Of a stretch of 64,000 bases of DNA, positions 9,596 through 22,044 are shown one piece after another; position 1 is the stretch's first letter; each line of letters starts with the position of its first letter. The notes beneath the pieces are model-generated. The model saw only the letters and a list, made by a program, of their open reading frames with translations. It ran no database searches and was not told where the DNA came from. Position numbers and translations under genes: made by a program. The DNA is from Lepidodermella squamata (lineage: Eukaryota > Gastrotricha): the NCBI GenBank assembly GCA_047495785.1, contig JBLDXI010000055.1, positions 1,860,001 to 1,924,000 on the forward strand. Reading direction: 5' to 3'.

Positions 9596-10123
9596 ATGTT
9601 TGAACTTACAGAGATATTGGGTGGTGTTGGATTGAGTGCAGTGGTAATTGGTGCTTACTGGTACTTCACACGCAAAACAAATGAAGTAAAAGAGAAAAGA
9701 GAACCGCCGCTGCCTGCAATGGAAAAACGCGACTTCACCCTTGAGCAGTTGAAGGAATATGACGGGGTGAAAAATGGACGTCGGATTTTAATGGCTATTT
9801 GTGGTAACGTGTACGATGTCTCTAATAGGGCCGATTTTTACGGCCCTGGGGGGCCATATGGCGTCTTTGCTGGAAGAGATGCCAGTCGCGGCTTGGCCAC
9901 CATGTCGCTGTCAGCTGATGATTTGCGCGAAGGTCACGATGACCTTTCAGATTTAGGTTCGATGGAGAAAAGCATGTTAGCTGATTGGGAGAATCAATTC
10001 AAATTCCGGTATCCAACGGTTGGTAAATTGCTGAAACCCGGTGAAGAGCCATCTAACTACGGCACGAATGACTCGTCGCCATCTAACGCTGCTGAAAGCG
10101 CCGATAAAAAGAAGGAAAATTAA
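9596..10123 (+). CDS. Membrane-associated progesterone receptor component family (cytochrome-b5-like heme/steroid-binding)
   Basis: Single-exon 175-aa protein resembling PGRMC1/2 and C. elegans VEM-1. An N-terminal membrane helix (residues about 8-25) is followed by a short charged linker and a cytochrome-b5-like domain (about 43-145). Landmarks are [47 protein letters not shown] and a [15 protein letters not shown] end, which is the usual PGRMC layout with the conserved Tyr residues of the heme pocket. The tail is Ser/Asn/Lys-rich. Family members sit in the ER or plasma membrane and support P450 enzymes, sterol handling and receptor trafficking. LTN1 starts 195 nt after the stop on the same strand, with its own splice acceptor. 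Confidence 0.92.
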   Translation: MFELTEILGGVGLSAVVIGAYWYFTRKTNEVKEKREPPLPAMEKRDFTLEQLKEYDGVKNGRRILMAICGNVYDVSNRADFYGPGGPYGVFAGRDASRGLATMSLSADDLREGHDDLSDLGSMEKSMLADWENQFKFRYPTVGKLLKPGEEPSNYGTNDSSPSNAAESADKKKEN

Positions 10124-10308
10124 ACGATTTCAAGATGATTGGATAGTATCTATTCGTTTCCGAACTTCAATTTTTATCTTTACCGAACGCTCCATGTTAA
10201 TTATAATTATTTGAAATACTGAAAAGCGCGCACATATTGCATGGGATATTGATTGACTAAGAACATTTCGATGCTTTATTTGATTTTCGACTAAATAATT
10301 CATCTCAC

Positions 10309-10316
10309 TTTCATAG
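10309..10316 (+). promoter_or_regulatory. Probable trans-splice acceptor of LTN1
   Basis: A CTTTCATAG-type acceptor ends two bases before the LTN1 ATG and 193 nt after the stop of the preceding gene, consistent with maturation of the second gene of an operon by trans-splicing. Confidence 0.5.
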
Positions 10317-10318
10317 AA

Positions 10319-13300
10319 ATGGGTAAAAATAATAAAGGTTCCAGGGCGGCTAAATCTTCATGCTTAGAATCCTTGGATGACACACCTGCATCCAATGAAT
10401 ATGCCCAGTCTACATCAGATTCTGACCTAATCAGTGGCTTCGATTTTCTGCGAAGTTTTGTTTCTGATGATTCGATTGGTGATTCGGCCATAGCCGCTTC
10501 TTTGCGAAAAATGGCTAAAAAGGACGCCACAACTAAGATAAAAGTAAAAGCTGTCATACAAATATAAACATATGCCTATTTTGTTTACGTTGTAACTAGG
10601 CGCTGCTAGATTTCATTGATTTGGTGAATGCCCCAGACACAGATATAAACCCATGCCTGCAGTTTTGGAGCCGGGTTTATACCCGTTTAACTATGGTTTT
10701 TTATCATTTTTATTTTGTGAATTTTGTTATTCATAATTTAATTTACACATAGTGTGGAGATCATCGTGTTCGAGAGCTCGCTCAAAATGCTCTATCAGCT
10801 GTAATAAGCAGAAGTGGACGCAACTTCGCTAGCTGCTTACGCATTGTCCTACCTTATTGCATCTTATCACACGCTGATAACGTGGCAACTGTCGCATTGG
10901 CAGCAAAGTCATGTTTTGAGTCGTCTTTCAACGATGCGCGTCGTATTCAAGCGCTACTAATGAACAAGACTGCAATTTTCGAGGTACGTCCTCGTTCGCA
11001 CAGAATTCTCTTTCATCTCGTGATCTCGTAGGTTATATGTAGTGTGATCAAGGGTACAAATCCTTACTTGGTGGACAAGTAAGTTACGCTGCATTATCAG
11101 TGAATAGATTTGCAATACTTACCCGTGTATTAGGAATATTGGTATGGATGAAGAGGAGATACTGCGGCAAGATCGGTTGCTATCAGCCTGCCTGGGTGCA
11201 TGGTCTTATTTGGCGATGAGCACATCTACAGATAATAGTTCTGCGGCTGCTCCGCAAGTCGATGAAAGTGCAAATGAACTGATAATGGATATTTTAAACT
11301 CACCGGAATTTACTAAACATATTTTGAAAAGCGAGTCCATACTTGTTCTATCGGCTCTGCACCAATGGACCGTTTCAATGTGCAAATTTTGCCCGGATTT
11401 GGTGCTAAGGCATTCAAAGACATTTATTGCTACTATTTTTCTGACTCCGCCTGGAGAGGGCGAGACCTCAGCTCGAGCTGTTGATGTGGGCAGCTGGCAG
11501 AGCGTTGCTGCGCTTATGAAAGTGCTTGATGAAAACCCATGCTGGAAACAGCCCAATTTCGCGAAACAGCTTTCAAGAAAGCTGAGTATTTTGTTGTCTA
11601 ACGGACCAGCCTACTTTTTACCGTCGCCGACTCCGTTTTCAGCTATCCAGATTTCTCCGGTTTCGATTTCCGAAGCTCTACCGGAAATCATCGGCAATCA
11701 TCTATCTATTTGCGACTCCTCATCTAAGGCAAAATTATTTTCGATATTCTCGGAAAACTGCCTGCAAGGGTTCCAAAAAATCAAGCCGTTTCACAGTAAA
11801 AATTCGGAGCTTAGTATATTCTGTGCGACTATTTTCGAGTCCATGAATGTTTTTATTGACAAAGCTCAACACAATCCAGAGCTTGATCGATGCATCAGTA
11901 ATGCATCGTTGAAGCTGTTCGATACGGCAATGAAGCTTGACATCAGCACATGCGCTCATTTGATTCCATTTTTCCGGTCATTGGTTCTCAAGTCCTGCCG
12001 AGATGTTTCTTCATTTAACGACGCTTTCAATTCATTATTGATTGATATAGTTCAGCGCTTCTCGTTGTCTAGTAGCGTTAATGAGCCTTCCAATCTGGCC
12101 ACCTTTTTTAACGCATTTTCGTCATCGCCAGGCAATGAATTTATATCATCAGCAATGGCTAGTGCTATTTGTCTGGCTGTTGGCTTACTCCGAAAATTGA
12201 AATTGGAAAATGAATCGTTGTTGACCTTCTTGACTGCACTATCCCCGTCGTTAGGGACATGCTATTTGGATGAAAAGAGCCTTTCAAAGCTTCAGTCAGA
12301 TGTCAGCTTGTTGGCAGATGATTTTATCTCACTAAACTCCTTCGGAGATTCAAGAGCTCTTCCGTTGAAGTTTTTGCTGCAATGGAACTTTTTGCTTACA
12401 CAGCCGCGAATAGATACACTGATTGCCAAGATGTGTGAACAAGTCACTAATTTATCCGACTTTGCATCAATGATATCGCAATTGGACTCAAAATTCAAGT
12501 GTAACAGCTACGTCTCGTCAACATGCTTCAGTTTGCTGACACCTTCAAGTTTTTTCGAAACGCCCAAGTTAGCGTCGGACCTCATCATCTCAATTATGTC
12601 AATTGCTGACGATCCGTCGAGAAAGTCTATGATCGAGAAACTGTCCGGAAAGCTTGAAAATGTGTTTGCACAGCTTTCAGATCCGGAATCCACCAACTTT
12701 CTTGGCAAAATCATTGAAGATTGCGTATCGGATAATTATGCGGAAACAACGTTCTCCGACTGGCGCAAGAAGATATTCAAAATTCAGCGGTTTAATTGTC
12801 CAATTCTATCTGCATTTGAGGCTCTGATAACGAGATATGGATCAGAATTGACCCTAAGCGATTCCGCTGTTCGAATTTGCCTTGTTACTCTTGCGATATT
12901 AGGAGAATCCAAGAGCAAATTCGTTGAGTATCACAATGACGTCGTTGTGTCGCCGCCATTTGCTGCCATGGTACGTGATTCAGCTTTGTTCAGCAAGAAA
13001 ACTTTCATCAGTCTGGCACCTTCGATCATGCAGTTTTTCGCGGAAGTAGACCTCAATAAGGCATTGATTTCAGAGAGTTTTGAAAGCAATTCTAATTTGA
13101 AACCATTTTTGGATAATTGGTTTATTTCGAACTGCTTATCATTCCCAGATCATCATGCGACATCCGGATCCGCATCGGATAATGTCAACGCGAGTTTGAA
13201 GAGCCGCATTTTCCAGTTATCGAGTTGGCTGTTCGATTCAAAACGTGTGGATATGGAAATTCTAACGGACGCGCTATCTATTTCGGAGGTCTTGATAGAT

Positions 13301-16049
13301 TCTCCGTCGTGGCTTTCGACCTTACTGATAGAAATTGTTGATGAATTATTGTTGTCTGATGATACTGCTGGCGTGTTAGACCAGTTGATATCGTATTGCC
13401 GGAATGAAAAGGCGTCTGTGAAGTCTCGCTTGGCATTCGCTTATATCTTGAGCGGCCGCCATTTATCGTCGACCATTTCGCGAGTTCTCTCTGCAGTTAC
13501 CCTGTCGCTAACGCAGAACTTCGACGATAGTTGTAGCCATGACTTGTGGTTGGTAGCGGAAACTTGCAATCGCAGTTTGCGGAGCCAGCAAAAGCTCAGC
13601 GAGAAATTGAGCGATAAATTAGTCTCAGCCTCGCGTGGAATTCTGTCCCGCATTGCATCGAATGATTCCCCTGTGCAAGCGTTAAGGTTGTTTTCCAATT
13701 TGGCGCCAGTGGTTGCGTCAAATCTTTGTCCTGGAATAACGTTTGATGAAAATCATGTGCAGTCAGCTTTGGTCAGCGTTGAAAAGCTGATGAAATCAAC
13801 AAATAGCCCGTTCTTTCTTGATAATGTCACTGTCAAAGTAGACGATGATATTTGGAACTTGTTGGAATCGACCGCTAACCTGGCAATATTTTACAGCAGT
13901 TGCATCAAATACACTCCGAAATTGTCGAATCTAGACCAAATTTTGTGCTCGTCATGTTCATGGGTGTCGACGTCGCGCTCTATCATTGATTCTGTAGTAG
14001 GAAAACAAGATCTCAACCATGACATACGCTTGAGAATATGCCGATTTCTTGTCGCAGTGACAGAGTGCGTTCACACGATTCATGTGATTTTCGGTAATAA
14101 GGGTCGTCAGTTCGCTTTTCAACCATCGGAGCGTCAAACCAGTGAATTTGCGGAATTTTATCAGCTGCAATACCTCGACGCGCTGATCCAGTTGCTAATG
14201 TCGTCATGGCTGCCAGGAAAACCTGGGGCCAGTTCGTTTCTTGCAGCTTGGGTTAACAATCGTCAGGTACAAGATAAGCTGACATTTGCCATAGTTTCTT
14301 GCATCCATCGGGCCAGCGGTATTGATGTCATCGCGCATGTGCACCTGGAATCGCTATTTTGCGCCGATGAGTCGTACCTTCCAGAGGATATACAGACAAT
14401 TGTTGGTCGTCTTTCACCTTTGATTACTGATCCTACGATTGATGACGCTCGCGTTGGCGTAGCGATGTATTCGGTCCTTTCAACGTTGATTCCTACATTG
14501 AGTGGCATCTATCTCAGTCTGTCGAACGACATTTCGCAGCAGAACGAGAGCGAGGAAGATTTTGTATTGACTCCGCCACGAGTTTGGCTGCGCGAAATAG
14601 CTTTGCTTACTGGGTCGATAACTTCGGGCGTGACGTCAGATACGTGGAAAAATCGACCGGTACCCGTTTCAGGGTATCTTTACGTATGGCTGCTAGTCCT
14701 TCGCTTGGTTGGTTCATTGCCGTCTGAAGTGCGCCCGCCTATGGTTAATTTTCTTCGGAAATCACCCGACTTCCAAGCGCTTTTACTGAATGTCTTTGCT
14801 CTTGCCCCAGCCGTCCCGACGTCTGTTGATCCGGCGCCCTTCGAATCTCTGCCTCAAGTTGCGGATTCGTCGGACGCCGTGCCTCTTGTTGGCCATTTGG
14901 CTTGCTACATGATTCGAGAACTGTTGCTAACCGTACCGGCAGTTTTGAGGTCTTGGGTAAACGACCAGCCGATGAAACTCAGGAGGGATATCACGTACTA
15001 CGTCGCTTCTCATCTCTCACCGACCCTACGCGCGGTTGAGTTGAGCAAGGTTCGTCAGGCTGAGTTTGAGGAAGCTATTAAAGTGCGAGCGATGACTGCC
15101 ACTGGCGAACTGATGGCCACTTACCAGACCGACGCGGTTCGACTCGATCTAACCATCGCGCTGCCGCAAGATTACCCGTTGTCGGCGCCTACGATCGAGT
15201 GCAAGCAAAATGTGCTCAACAGCGCATGCAAGCTGTGGCTGCGCCAGTTAACAGCCTTACTCATTTGCCAGGTGAGCCATTGGCCCCAGTTATGTGGGCA
15301 ATGTACTATGTAGGAATGATTGACAGCTTACAATCGTTTTCACAAGTCTGTCCAATTTTTATTTGCCTTGAGAATTTGGGAACAATTTCCAAAAAATCCC
15401 CCGCCTCCAGTTGTATAAGGTTATCAATTTCGTTACCTATCCCGAATTCGATTCGATTACCCCGGTCAAAATCACCTATCCACATTTCTCCACTGCGTGG
15501 ATTCTTTTTTTACACGAAAATGAAGCTAACCTGAAGTCAAGAATTTTCCAGGTTGGCAAATTACCGTATTTAGCCGTATAAAGGCCGCGGCGCCTATTTT
15601 CCTGATTTTCGGAAAGAGGGGTAAAAATGCGGCGATTATTTGAGTGTGGCTTTCCATTCGAAAGCTGAGAGACCCAGTAGTAAAGTCCCTGCTTTTGCCA
15701 ATTTTTCCAAAATTCTCAAATTGTTTTTCGCATACTTGCTATTTATGATTTTTTATTTGAACAGAATGGTGCTGTCTTAGATGCCTTGCTGTTATGGCAA
15801 AAACTCATCACTGACAAGCTTGGTAAACTTGAGGAATGCACGATCTGCTATTCCATCGTCCAAGGTGGCAATTTAAATCTTCCGAAGCGGCAGTGCCGAA
15901 CCTGCAGAAAGAAATTCCACTCAGCTTGCCTGGTGAGTCAAAGATTCATTTATATTGTATTTTTTCAAACTTTCTCTTTTCTTCAGTTCAAATGGTTTGA
16001 GAGCAGTGGCAACGTCACATGTCCTCTGTGCCGCGAACAGTTCTACTAA
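10319..16049 (+). CDS. LTN1: E3 ubiquitin ligase listerin
   Basis: Predicted 1,655 aa (human about 1,766). Exons: 10319-10543, 10600-10695, 10753-10983, 11032-11078, 11134-15271, 15765-15932, 15987-16049. Listerin ubiquitinates nascent chains stuck on 60S ribosomes with NEMF and other ribosome quality-control factors. The N terminus has the family pattern MGKNNKG and LRKMAKKDATTKIK, followed by a helical HEAT-like scaffold with HRVRELAQNAL. The C-terminal RWD region (VRLDLTIALPQDYPLSAP) leads through LLICQ/NGAVLDALLLW to the RING-CH domain from about residue 1604: CTICYSIV, CRTCRKKFHSACL, FKWF and CPLCREQFY, with the zinc ligands intact. The very large exon 5 is unusual among the small exons here. 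The intron before the RING exons is 493 nt and holds repeat-like sequence. Confidence 0.96.
15545..15660. repeat. Repeat-like insert in the long LTN1 intron
   Basis: Within an otherwise AT-rich 493-nt intron lies a GC-rich patch with two related blocks, GCGGCGCCTATTT (about 15587-15599) and GCGGCGATTATTT (about 15629-15641). It looks like the end of a mobile element, but no inverted partner or target duplication was found. Confidence 0.3.
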
Positions 16050-17899
16050 ACAAAATATAAATCAGCATATGACTGACTATTGATTAATGGAGAGAAATTA
16101 TTGCACCGAAAGTCGATAAAATAAATTTACCCTCGGTTAACTTGTCAGATTTGGGAAATTAACAAGGCCCGACCACAGGGTTGGTAATTGAAATTCGAAG
16201 TGGGTATAGGTTTGGCGAGCCGTCATTTACGATAGCTTTTCCTGGTCATGCAATTAATATCGCAAGAGTGTGTGTACATAGTCGTTGCGGAACTTGAATC
16301 GAAAGCACATTTCGTAGGTACGAAAAAGGCGGCATGTATCAAACAACTGTTAGCCAACTCCCAGTTGAATTGCGAAATATTCCCATTGGAATGAAGTAGT
16401 CGCACTGCCGTCAATAAGGCACGAAGGCACGTAGGTATGCGGAGTCGCGAATGCATGTGCGTCTCTTAATCAATTCACATTTAATGGCATGCCCAGCCTT
16501 CACTTATTCCTATCCTGAATTTTATACCCCTCAGTGGCGAATCAGAGCTTCGGTCATGACGAGAAATCAGGTACCAATCTATACATTGCGCTCGTTTGCT
16601 GGGATACAGCGGCCACGAATTGATAAATACCATTCGCGATGCGATTGGCAAACATTCGAAAAACGAAAATACTACATATATAAAGCGCAAACAAGTCCGA
16701 CGCGCCGTCGTGAAACTGCGGCGACGTCGCATAGATGCACCTTGACTAGTTTTTTTGCCAGCCGCATTCGCATGTATGCGCTATTTTGCCGCCGCCGCCT
16801 AAGCTAGGCGCCACATGGAATTTACAGACACGCTTTGATTCAGCGCAAATTAACACGAGATATACCCGCACCTTGCAGGGGACAGCCATTATTAAGACTA
16901 ACGAAAATAACACATTATTAAAATCGAAATGCAATCAATAGTAGTGTGAATTAATACCGTCGCGTATCTCTCACAAGAATCTCATTTAATGTTCGAATAG
17001 TAGGCATGGATTCTCGATTGGATGGATACGTAGCAGCTCCCCTAAATCTAATGAGCCAATTTTTATTAGCAATGCCTTTTCCGCACCAAGATATCATCTT
17101 TTCTGGACGGAATTCCATGTGATGTATGTTATATATAAACATATTTATATTTCTCTTATAGCGAATTTTTTCTTATCGTTAATTGCCTTGCATGGCGTAA
17201 GTTCCGGAAGCAAATAACAGTTATTTGAAAGCAGGCTACCTGCTTAAGTTTCTCCTTTCAAATTCACAGATTTGTTACCATGTCAGCGCTCTCAAAAGGG
17301 TGTAAACGTGCAGCTATTTACAGGCCAAGTGTATTATTTTTTGATGTTTCGCAGTTATTTTCCAGCGAAAACTTGCGTCATGATTTGTATGCGCGGATGA
17401 TTAGCAATGTCGATCGCTGACAAATGCAATATTTTCATATCTTAATTCTTTTTAAGTACTGTAATTAGTTCGTAGCATCGGCTCACGGAATCGCGTCCGT
17501 CGACCTGCAACGCTGCGCAAATCAATGTAATCACTGTAAGCCCACATGACCGGCAATAAATTACAATCGCCGTTCGCTGCCACGTCGCCATCGCTCCCGA
17601 AGATATGTAGATTGTGCGTGATCGCCTTAATAATCGCCACTCGACTTGAACAACAAACTTATTTCCTAGATAGGTTTTTTAACGAATCAGGCGGCTCTTA
17701 TAGCCACAGTTATCGTGTATGGCTTCCCTCTAAAACTTTCTCACTCGAAGTTGTATGTTATTAATGTCAATATAGGCACGCTCGTTCACTTCTCCTTATA
17801 TTGGAGAGCAACTGACTACATTAAAAAAAAGTTCAGAAATGATAAATCGCTGATTTTTTCGAGATAAGCGCCTTGGAGCGGTATAAATCTAACTAGAAA
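16050..17899. other. Long intergenic region upstream of KCNQ
   Basis: About 1.85 kb between LTN1 and the KCNQ start. No coding exon, RNA gene or clear repeat is recognised. It is the likely place for the KCNQ promoter and 5' UTR. Confidence 0.4.
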
Positions 17900-20800
17900 A
17901 TGCTGCAACGTTCGAAAACCACAACCAGCGACAATAGCGATGTGCGTCCTCGCCATGCGATGACTATGACGACTCAAATGGAAGCCGAATGTGGCAAAAT
18001 CACCGATCAACGTGGAACGATAGGCGGAGCAGCAGAAATAGAGCTCAGGGACACGCCAAACCAGCCTTTCACCACCAGCATCAGCGCTCAACGTTTCACG
18101 CGCCAGTCATCTTCCGGTTACAACATGGTTAGCGAGGGCCACCAAGTGTCAAATGATATCAGCGAGACCGTTGTCGCTAATGAATCGGCGGTCGCAGTAG
18201 AAGAGAAGCCTCGAGCAGACGGCGATGAGGTATGCATCGTTCAACTATGATTTGTCGCTGCAAGCGCAGCCTGGTCCCTTTTCTCTAACCGATAAGCGCT
18301 CGACTCGCCAATACATTGTTATTATCGAGTGTTTATGCGTGTAGAATAATGGCGCACCGGAAATTCATTTTATTAAACTCGCGAAAAAACTCGCGTGGCG
18401 CGAAGCGTCGCCGGCAGTTCACGTGAATGATTGCTTCGCATTATATAGCGAGCGTTTTTTCGTTGGTACTTGATCGGCTGTTGGCTCGGACTGTGCCAAC
18501 AGGCGAACAACCGCGAGGCCGGGTCTCCATTTCCTTTCTCAGCTCCTACGCGCTTTCACTAGGTAGACGGTAGACAGCCACATTTACCTGGCGGCGCATT
18601 AATGATGAGTTTTAAGTAGCTGCTTTTCTGCTCACCTTGGCTATAGCAAAGCAAATAAAGAGGTCCTGTATATCGTCGTAATGCATGCGCGTAAATATCG
18701 AACTCAACAGCATGCCTTGATTTTAGCCTGACGATGCTTGGCTCATTCAATTGATGTTTGTGTAATTTAGTCCGGTGAGGCTGAATCTCCACTCCTCGAA
18801 CCCTTCAGTAGTAACAACAACAGTAATACGAACAATACCAGCACCAACTCACCGAGCCCTGAAGATATGCGCAAACCAAGTCCAGCTACACCGCTGATGT
18901 CGCCGGAGCGCGATGCAAGTTCTAGCAAACGCAACTCATTGCTGTCAGCGCCGACGAACCTCGCACATCTTGTGGGCCGGCGCCAAAGTCGCGGCAGCAA
19001 CAGCATGCTGAGCACGATGGAGGCCGGTGGAGTCGTGACCACTGTGCTGGGTGCATCGTCGCCAACAACTTCCGCAGCGCCACCGTTACATCGCGGTCGT
19101 ACAATGTCACAGTCGCACGGGGGCGCTTCTCTGCAGCAGCAATCATCTTTCAGCACGGCAGCTGGACCGCCTGAAAGCGTCCCACCGCGCAGCATGTCTC
19201 GCTCGAACACATTTCTGCATTACAAAAGCTCACCCCACATAACGCCTCAAGCCAAGGTCTATAACTTTTTGGAACGGCCTACCGGATGGTTGTGCTTCAT
19301 TTACCACTTTGCCGTTTTCATGATGGTGAGTATTTTAGTACCTAGTAGGCAGTGGGCTATTGCAAAATATTCTAATTTTACTATTCCATTCGCAAAACGT
19401 TTTCACAAGTATTATTTGACTGGGATGGATGAAATTCCGACTGCTGGTCCACGGAGAGACGCGTCTTAATATTCCGCTTCCTCGAACTTTCATTAGGATT
19501 ATTTAGGAATATGAAATTATGAACGTGAAATCCTTTCGAAACGGAGTGTAGCTCACGGGATAAAAGTATCCAATGGAAGTTCCTAAAAATTACCTTAAAT
19601 GTAAATGGGATGCCTGTGTGTCGGATGCCAAATTTTTTCTAGATTCACGGCGATATTTGCATTTGCTGTGTTTCAGGTGCTAACCTGCTTAATATTCAGT
19701 GTCTTATCTACAATCGATCATTACAATACTTTCGCCAACGCTTCTCTGTACTGGATGGAACTGTTTCTCGTCATCTTCTTCAGCGCCGAGTATTGCGTTC
19801 GTTTGTGGGCTGCCGGTTGTCGCTCAAAGTACATGGGATTTTGGGGCCGCTTTAGATTTGCAAGAAAGCTAATCTCAATAATAGGTAGCCTTTCACAATT
19901 GTCTCGAAATCAATGGTTTGAATCAGCGTTGTTTTTTAGATTTGGCGGTGGTTATTGCCTCGGTGGTTGTCTTGACGATCGGTAGTAATGGTCAAGTTTT
20001 TGCTACATCAGCCATCCGAGGTGTTCGCTTCCTGCAAATCCTTCGAATGCTACACGTTGACAGGCAAGGCGGTACCTGGCGTCTACTTTGCTCTGTGGTG
20101 TATATTCATCGCCAGGTAATATCATCAGCCATCGTATCAGCTATTAAATGTAATTTTGTGCAAATATTTTCAGGAGCTGATAACCACTCTTTATATTGGC
20201 TTCCTTGCGCTCATTTTCTCGTCTTACTTCGTTTATCTTGCTGAGAAAGACGCTGGCGACGAAACAACGCCGTCAGATTTTTCCAGTTATGCTGATGCCC
20301 TTTGGTGGGGAGTTATTACTATAACAACCATAGGCTATGGTGACACAGTGCCAAAGACGTGGATGGGAAAAATAGTTGCTTCCTGTTTCGCGATGTTTGC
20401 AATCTCGTTCTTCGCTTTGCCCTCTGGTATCCTCGGTTCCGGCTTCGCGTTGAAAGTTCAGCAAAAACAGCGTCAGAAGCACTTCAATCGCCAAATTCCA
20501 GCAGCTGCGACGCTTATCCAGTGCGTTTGGCGCGTTCATGCGTCAGATCCACGATCGAACTCTATTGCAACTTGGAAAATACACATGTCAAGTGGTAGGC
20601 GGCGAAGTGGTCGGAAAAATGCGCAACATTCTCGCGAAGCATCACGTGAAGGACATAAGCAGGCGCAAACACCACCAGCCAATGCATCCGGGGGACAGGC
20701 AGCCTCTGGCAACGGAGGGGGTAGTGCTCCATCAACTGCAACCGCTATTCAAAGTCCATTTAGTAATTTTGGCTGGGGACTGCTGGGAAGCAGGTCAGGA

Positions 20801-22044
20801 GCGAATGCAAGCATCCCTCCTGCAGGCTTAGGCCATCCTAGGAAGTCGTCGATTCGCCGGCGAATTACTGATAACTGGCCGATAGTCTCCGCGGCTACAG
20901 GAATCGTTTTCGACCGAAAACCAGGCAACCAAAATAATAGCACTAGCAACAATGGCAATAACGGGAACAATGATAACTCGAATAATGCATCTGGTGTAAG
21001 TGGAGGTCAAACTACTTCCGCAGCTGGTGCTGGTGGGACTGACACGCTCAACATACCTCCAACAGTGCCATTGAACGCCTCGGGCGGTGAAGATGACGGA
21101 CTATCGGAAGAAGAATTGCCGCAACTAGAAATGTGAGCATTCCATTTCATTTTAGTCTTTTTATTGGCATTTTCTTCTTTCGCAGGCTGAAAGAGGAGCA
21201 CAAAATCATGATCAGAGTTATCAGAATGATCAAGTACCTGGTAGCACGTAGAAAGTTCCAACAAGCTCGCAAGCCGTATGATGGTATGCAGAGTGGAATA
21301 ATACTTTTTTATAAATAACTGTTGATTTTTCTCAGTACGTGACGTCATTGAGCAATACTCACAGGGTCATTTAAATATGATGGTTCGAGTGAAAGAGTTA
21401 CAGCGAAAGTACGGGCTTCATTTCTTGATTATCGAAATATGTGTGCTCACTCTCATTGTTTTAGACTCGATCACAACATTGGCAAGCCTGTGATGCCAAT
21501 GACTGCAAATGTCGGTGATCGCCATCGGTTCACGCTAAACGCCAGAGTCGCACGAATGGAGGAAGAGGTATTGCTATCAACTTACGAGACTGGATAAGTG
21601 ACTTGAATTTTATCAAAATCGATTTAGATGGCTAGGTTACATCGCAAGCTCGATCGCAGCAACGAATTGCTGACTGCTGTAGTTCAAGGTCTTATGGGAA
21701 CATCTGGTTCACTGCCTCATAATCTGCTCCAATCGGTGCCAAGCCTCTCTCAGCAATCTGAGGGTGCATATTCGCGGCAATTTGACTCGTCAATGGCTTC
21801 AGGAATGAACACAATGGGTGATTCCTCAGTCACGCTGAATCAATCAGCAAACTTGCAAAGACAAACATCTTCTATTCGACCAATTGGTCAACCCGTCAGG
21901 CCACATTTAACCCGGAGGCGTGAAACACCTTTGGTGCTGCTTATGCCGACAGGATTAGCTGCGAGTATACCCCCGAGTTCTAACCAGCCGACATCTGCAA
22001 CGCCTGCTAATGGTGTATCGGGAAGCGAAGCACAGCAAAAATAA
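17900..22044 (+). CDS. KCNQ (Kv7-type) voltage-gated potassium channel alpha subunit
   Basis: Predicted 972 aa in nine exons: 17900-18229, 18771-19325, 19677-19884, 19940-20115, 20174-21132, 21186-21283, 21336-21408, 21465-21567, 21628-22044. Tetramers carry slowly activating K+ current in neurons and muscle. After an unusually long Ser/Thr/Asn-rich N terminus (about 280 aa), S1 begins in [11 protein letters not shown]4 is [20 protein letters not shown]. The selectivity filter TTIGYGD is near residue 475. After S6 comes the calmodulin-binding helix A ([13 protein letters not shown]) and, past a low-complexity linker, helix B ([20 protein letters not shown]). The segment [14 protein letters not shown] and a short coiled coil ([16 protein letters not shown]) match the KCNQ assembly region. 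The match is nearly colinear with vertebrate KCNQ proteins and worm KQT channels; the paralogue is not resolved. Confidence 0.96.

Noticed and set aside
9372-9635. 87-codon frame overlapping the PGRMC-like start
   Set aside because: It uses a different frame from the PGRMC protein and shows no resemblance to any family; it crosses the splice acceptor at 9595.
18767-19210. 147-codon minus-strand frame opposite KCNQ exon 2
   Set aside because: Low-complexity mirror of the Ser/Thr-rich coding exon; no homology.
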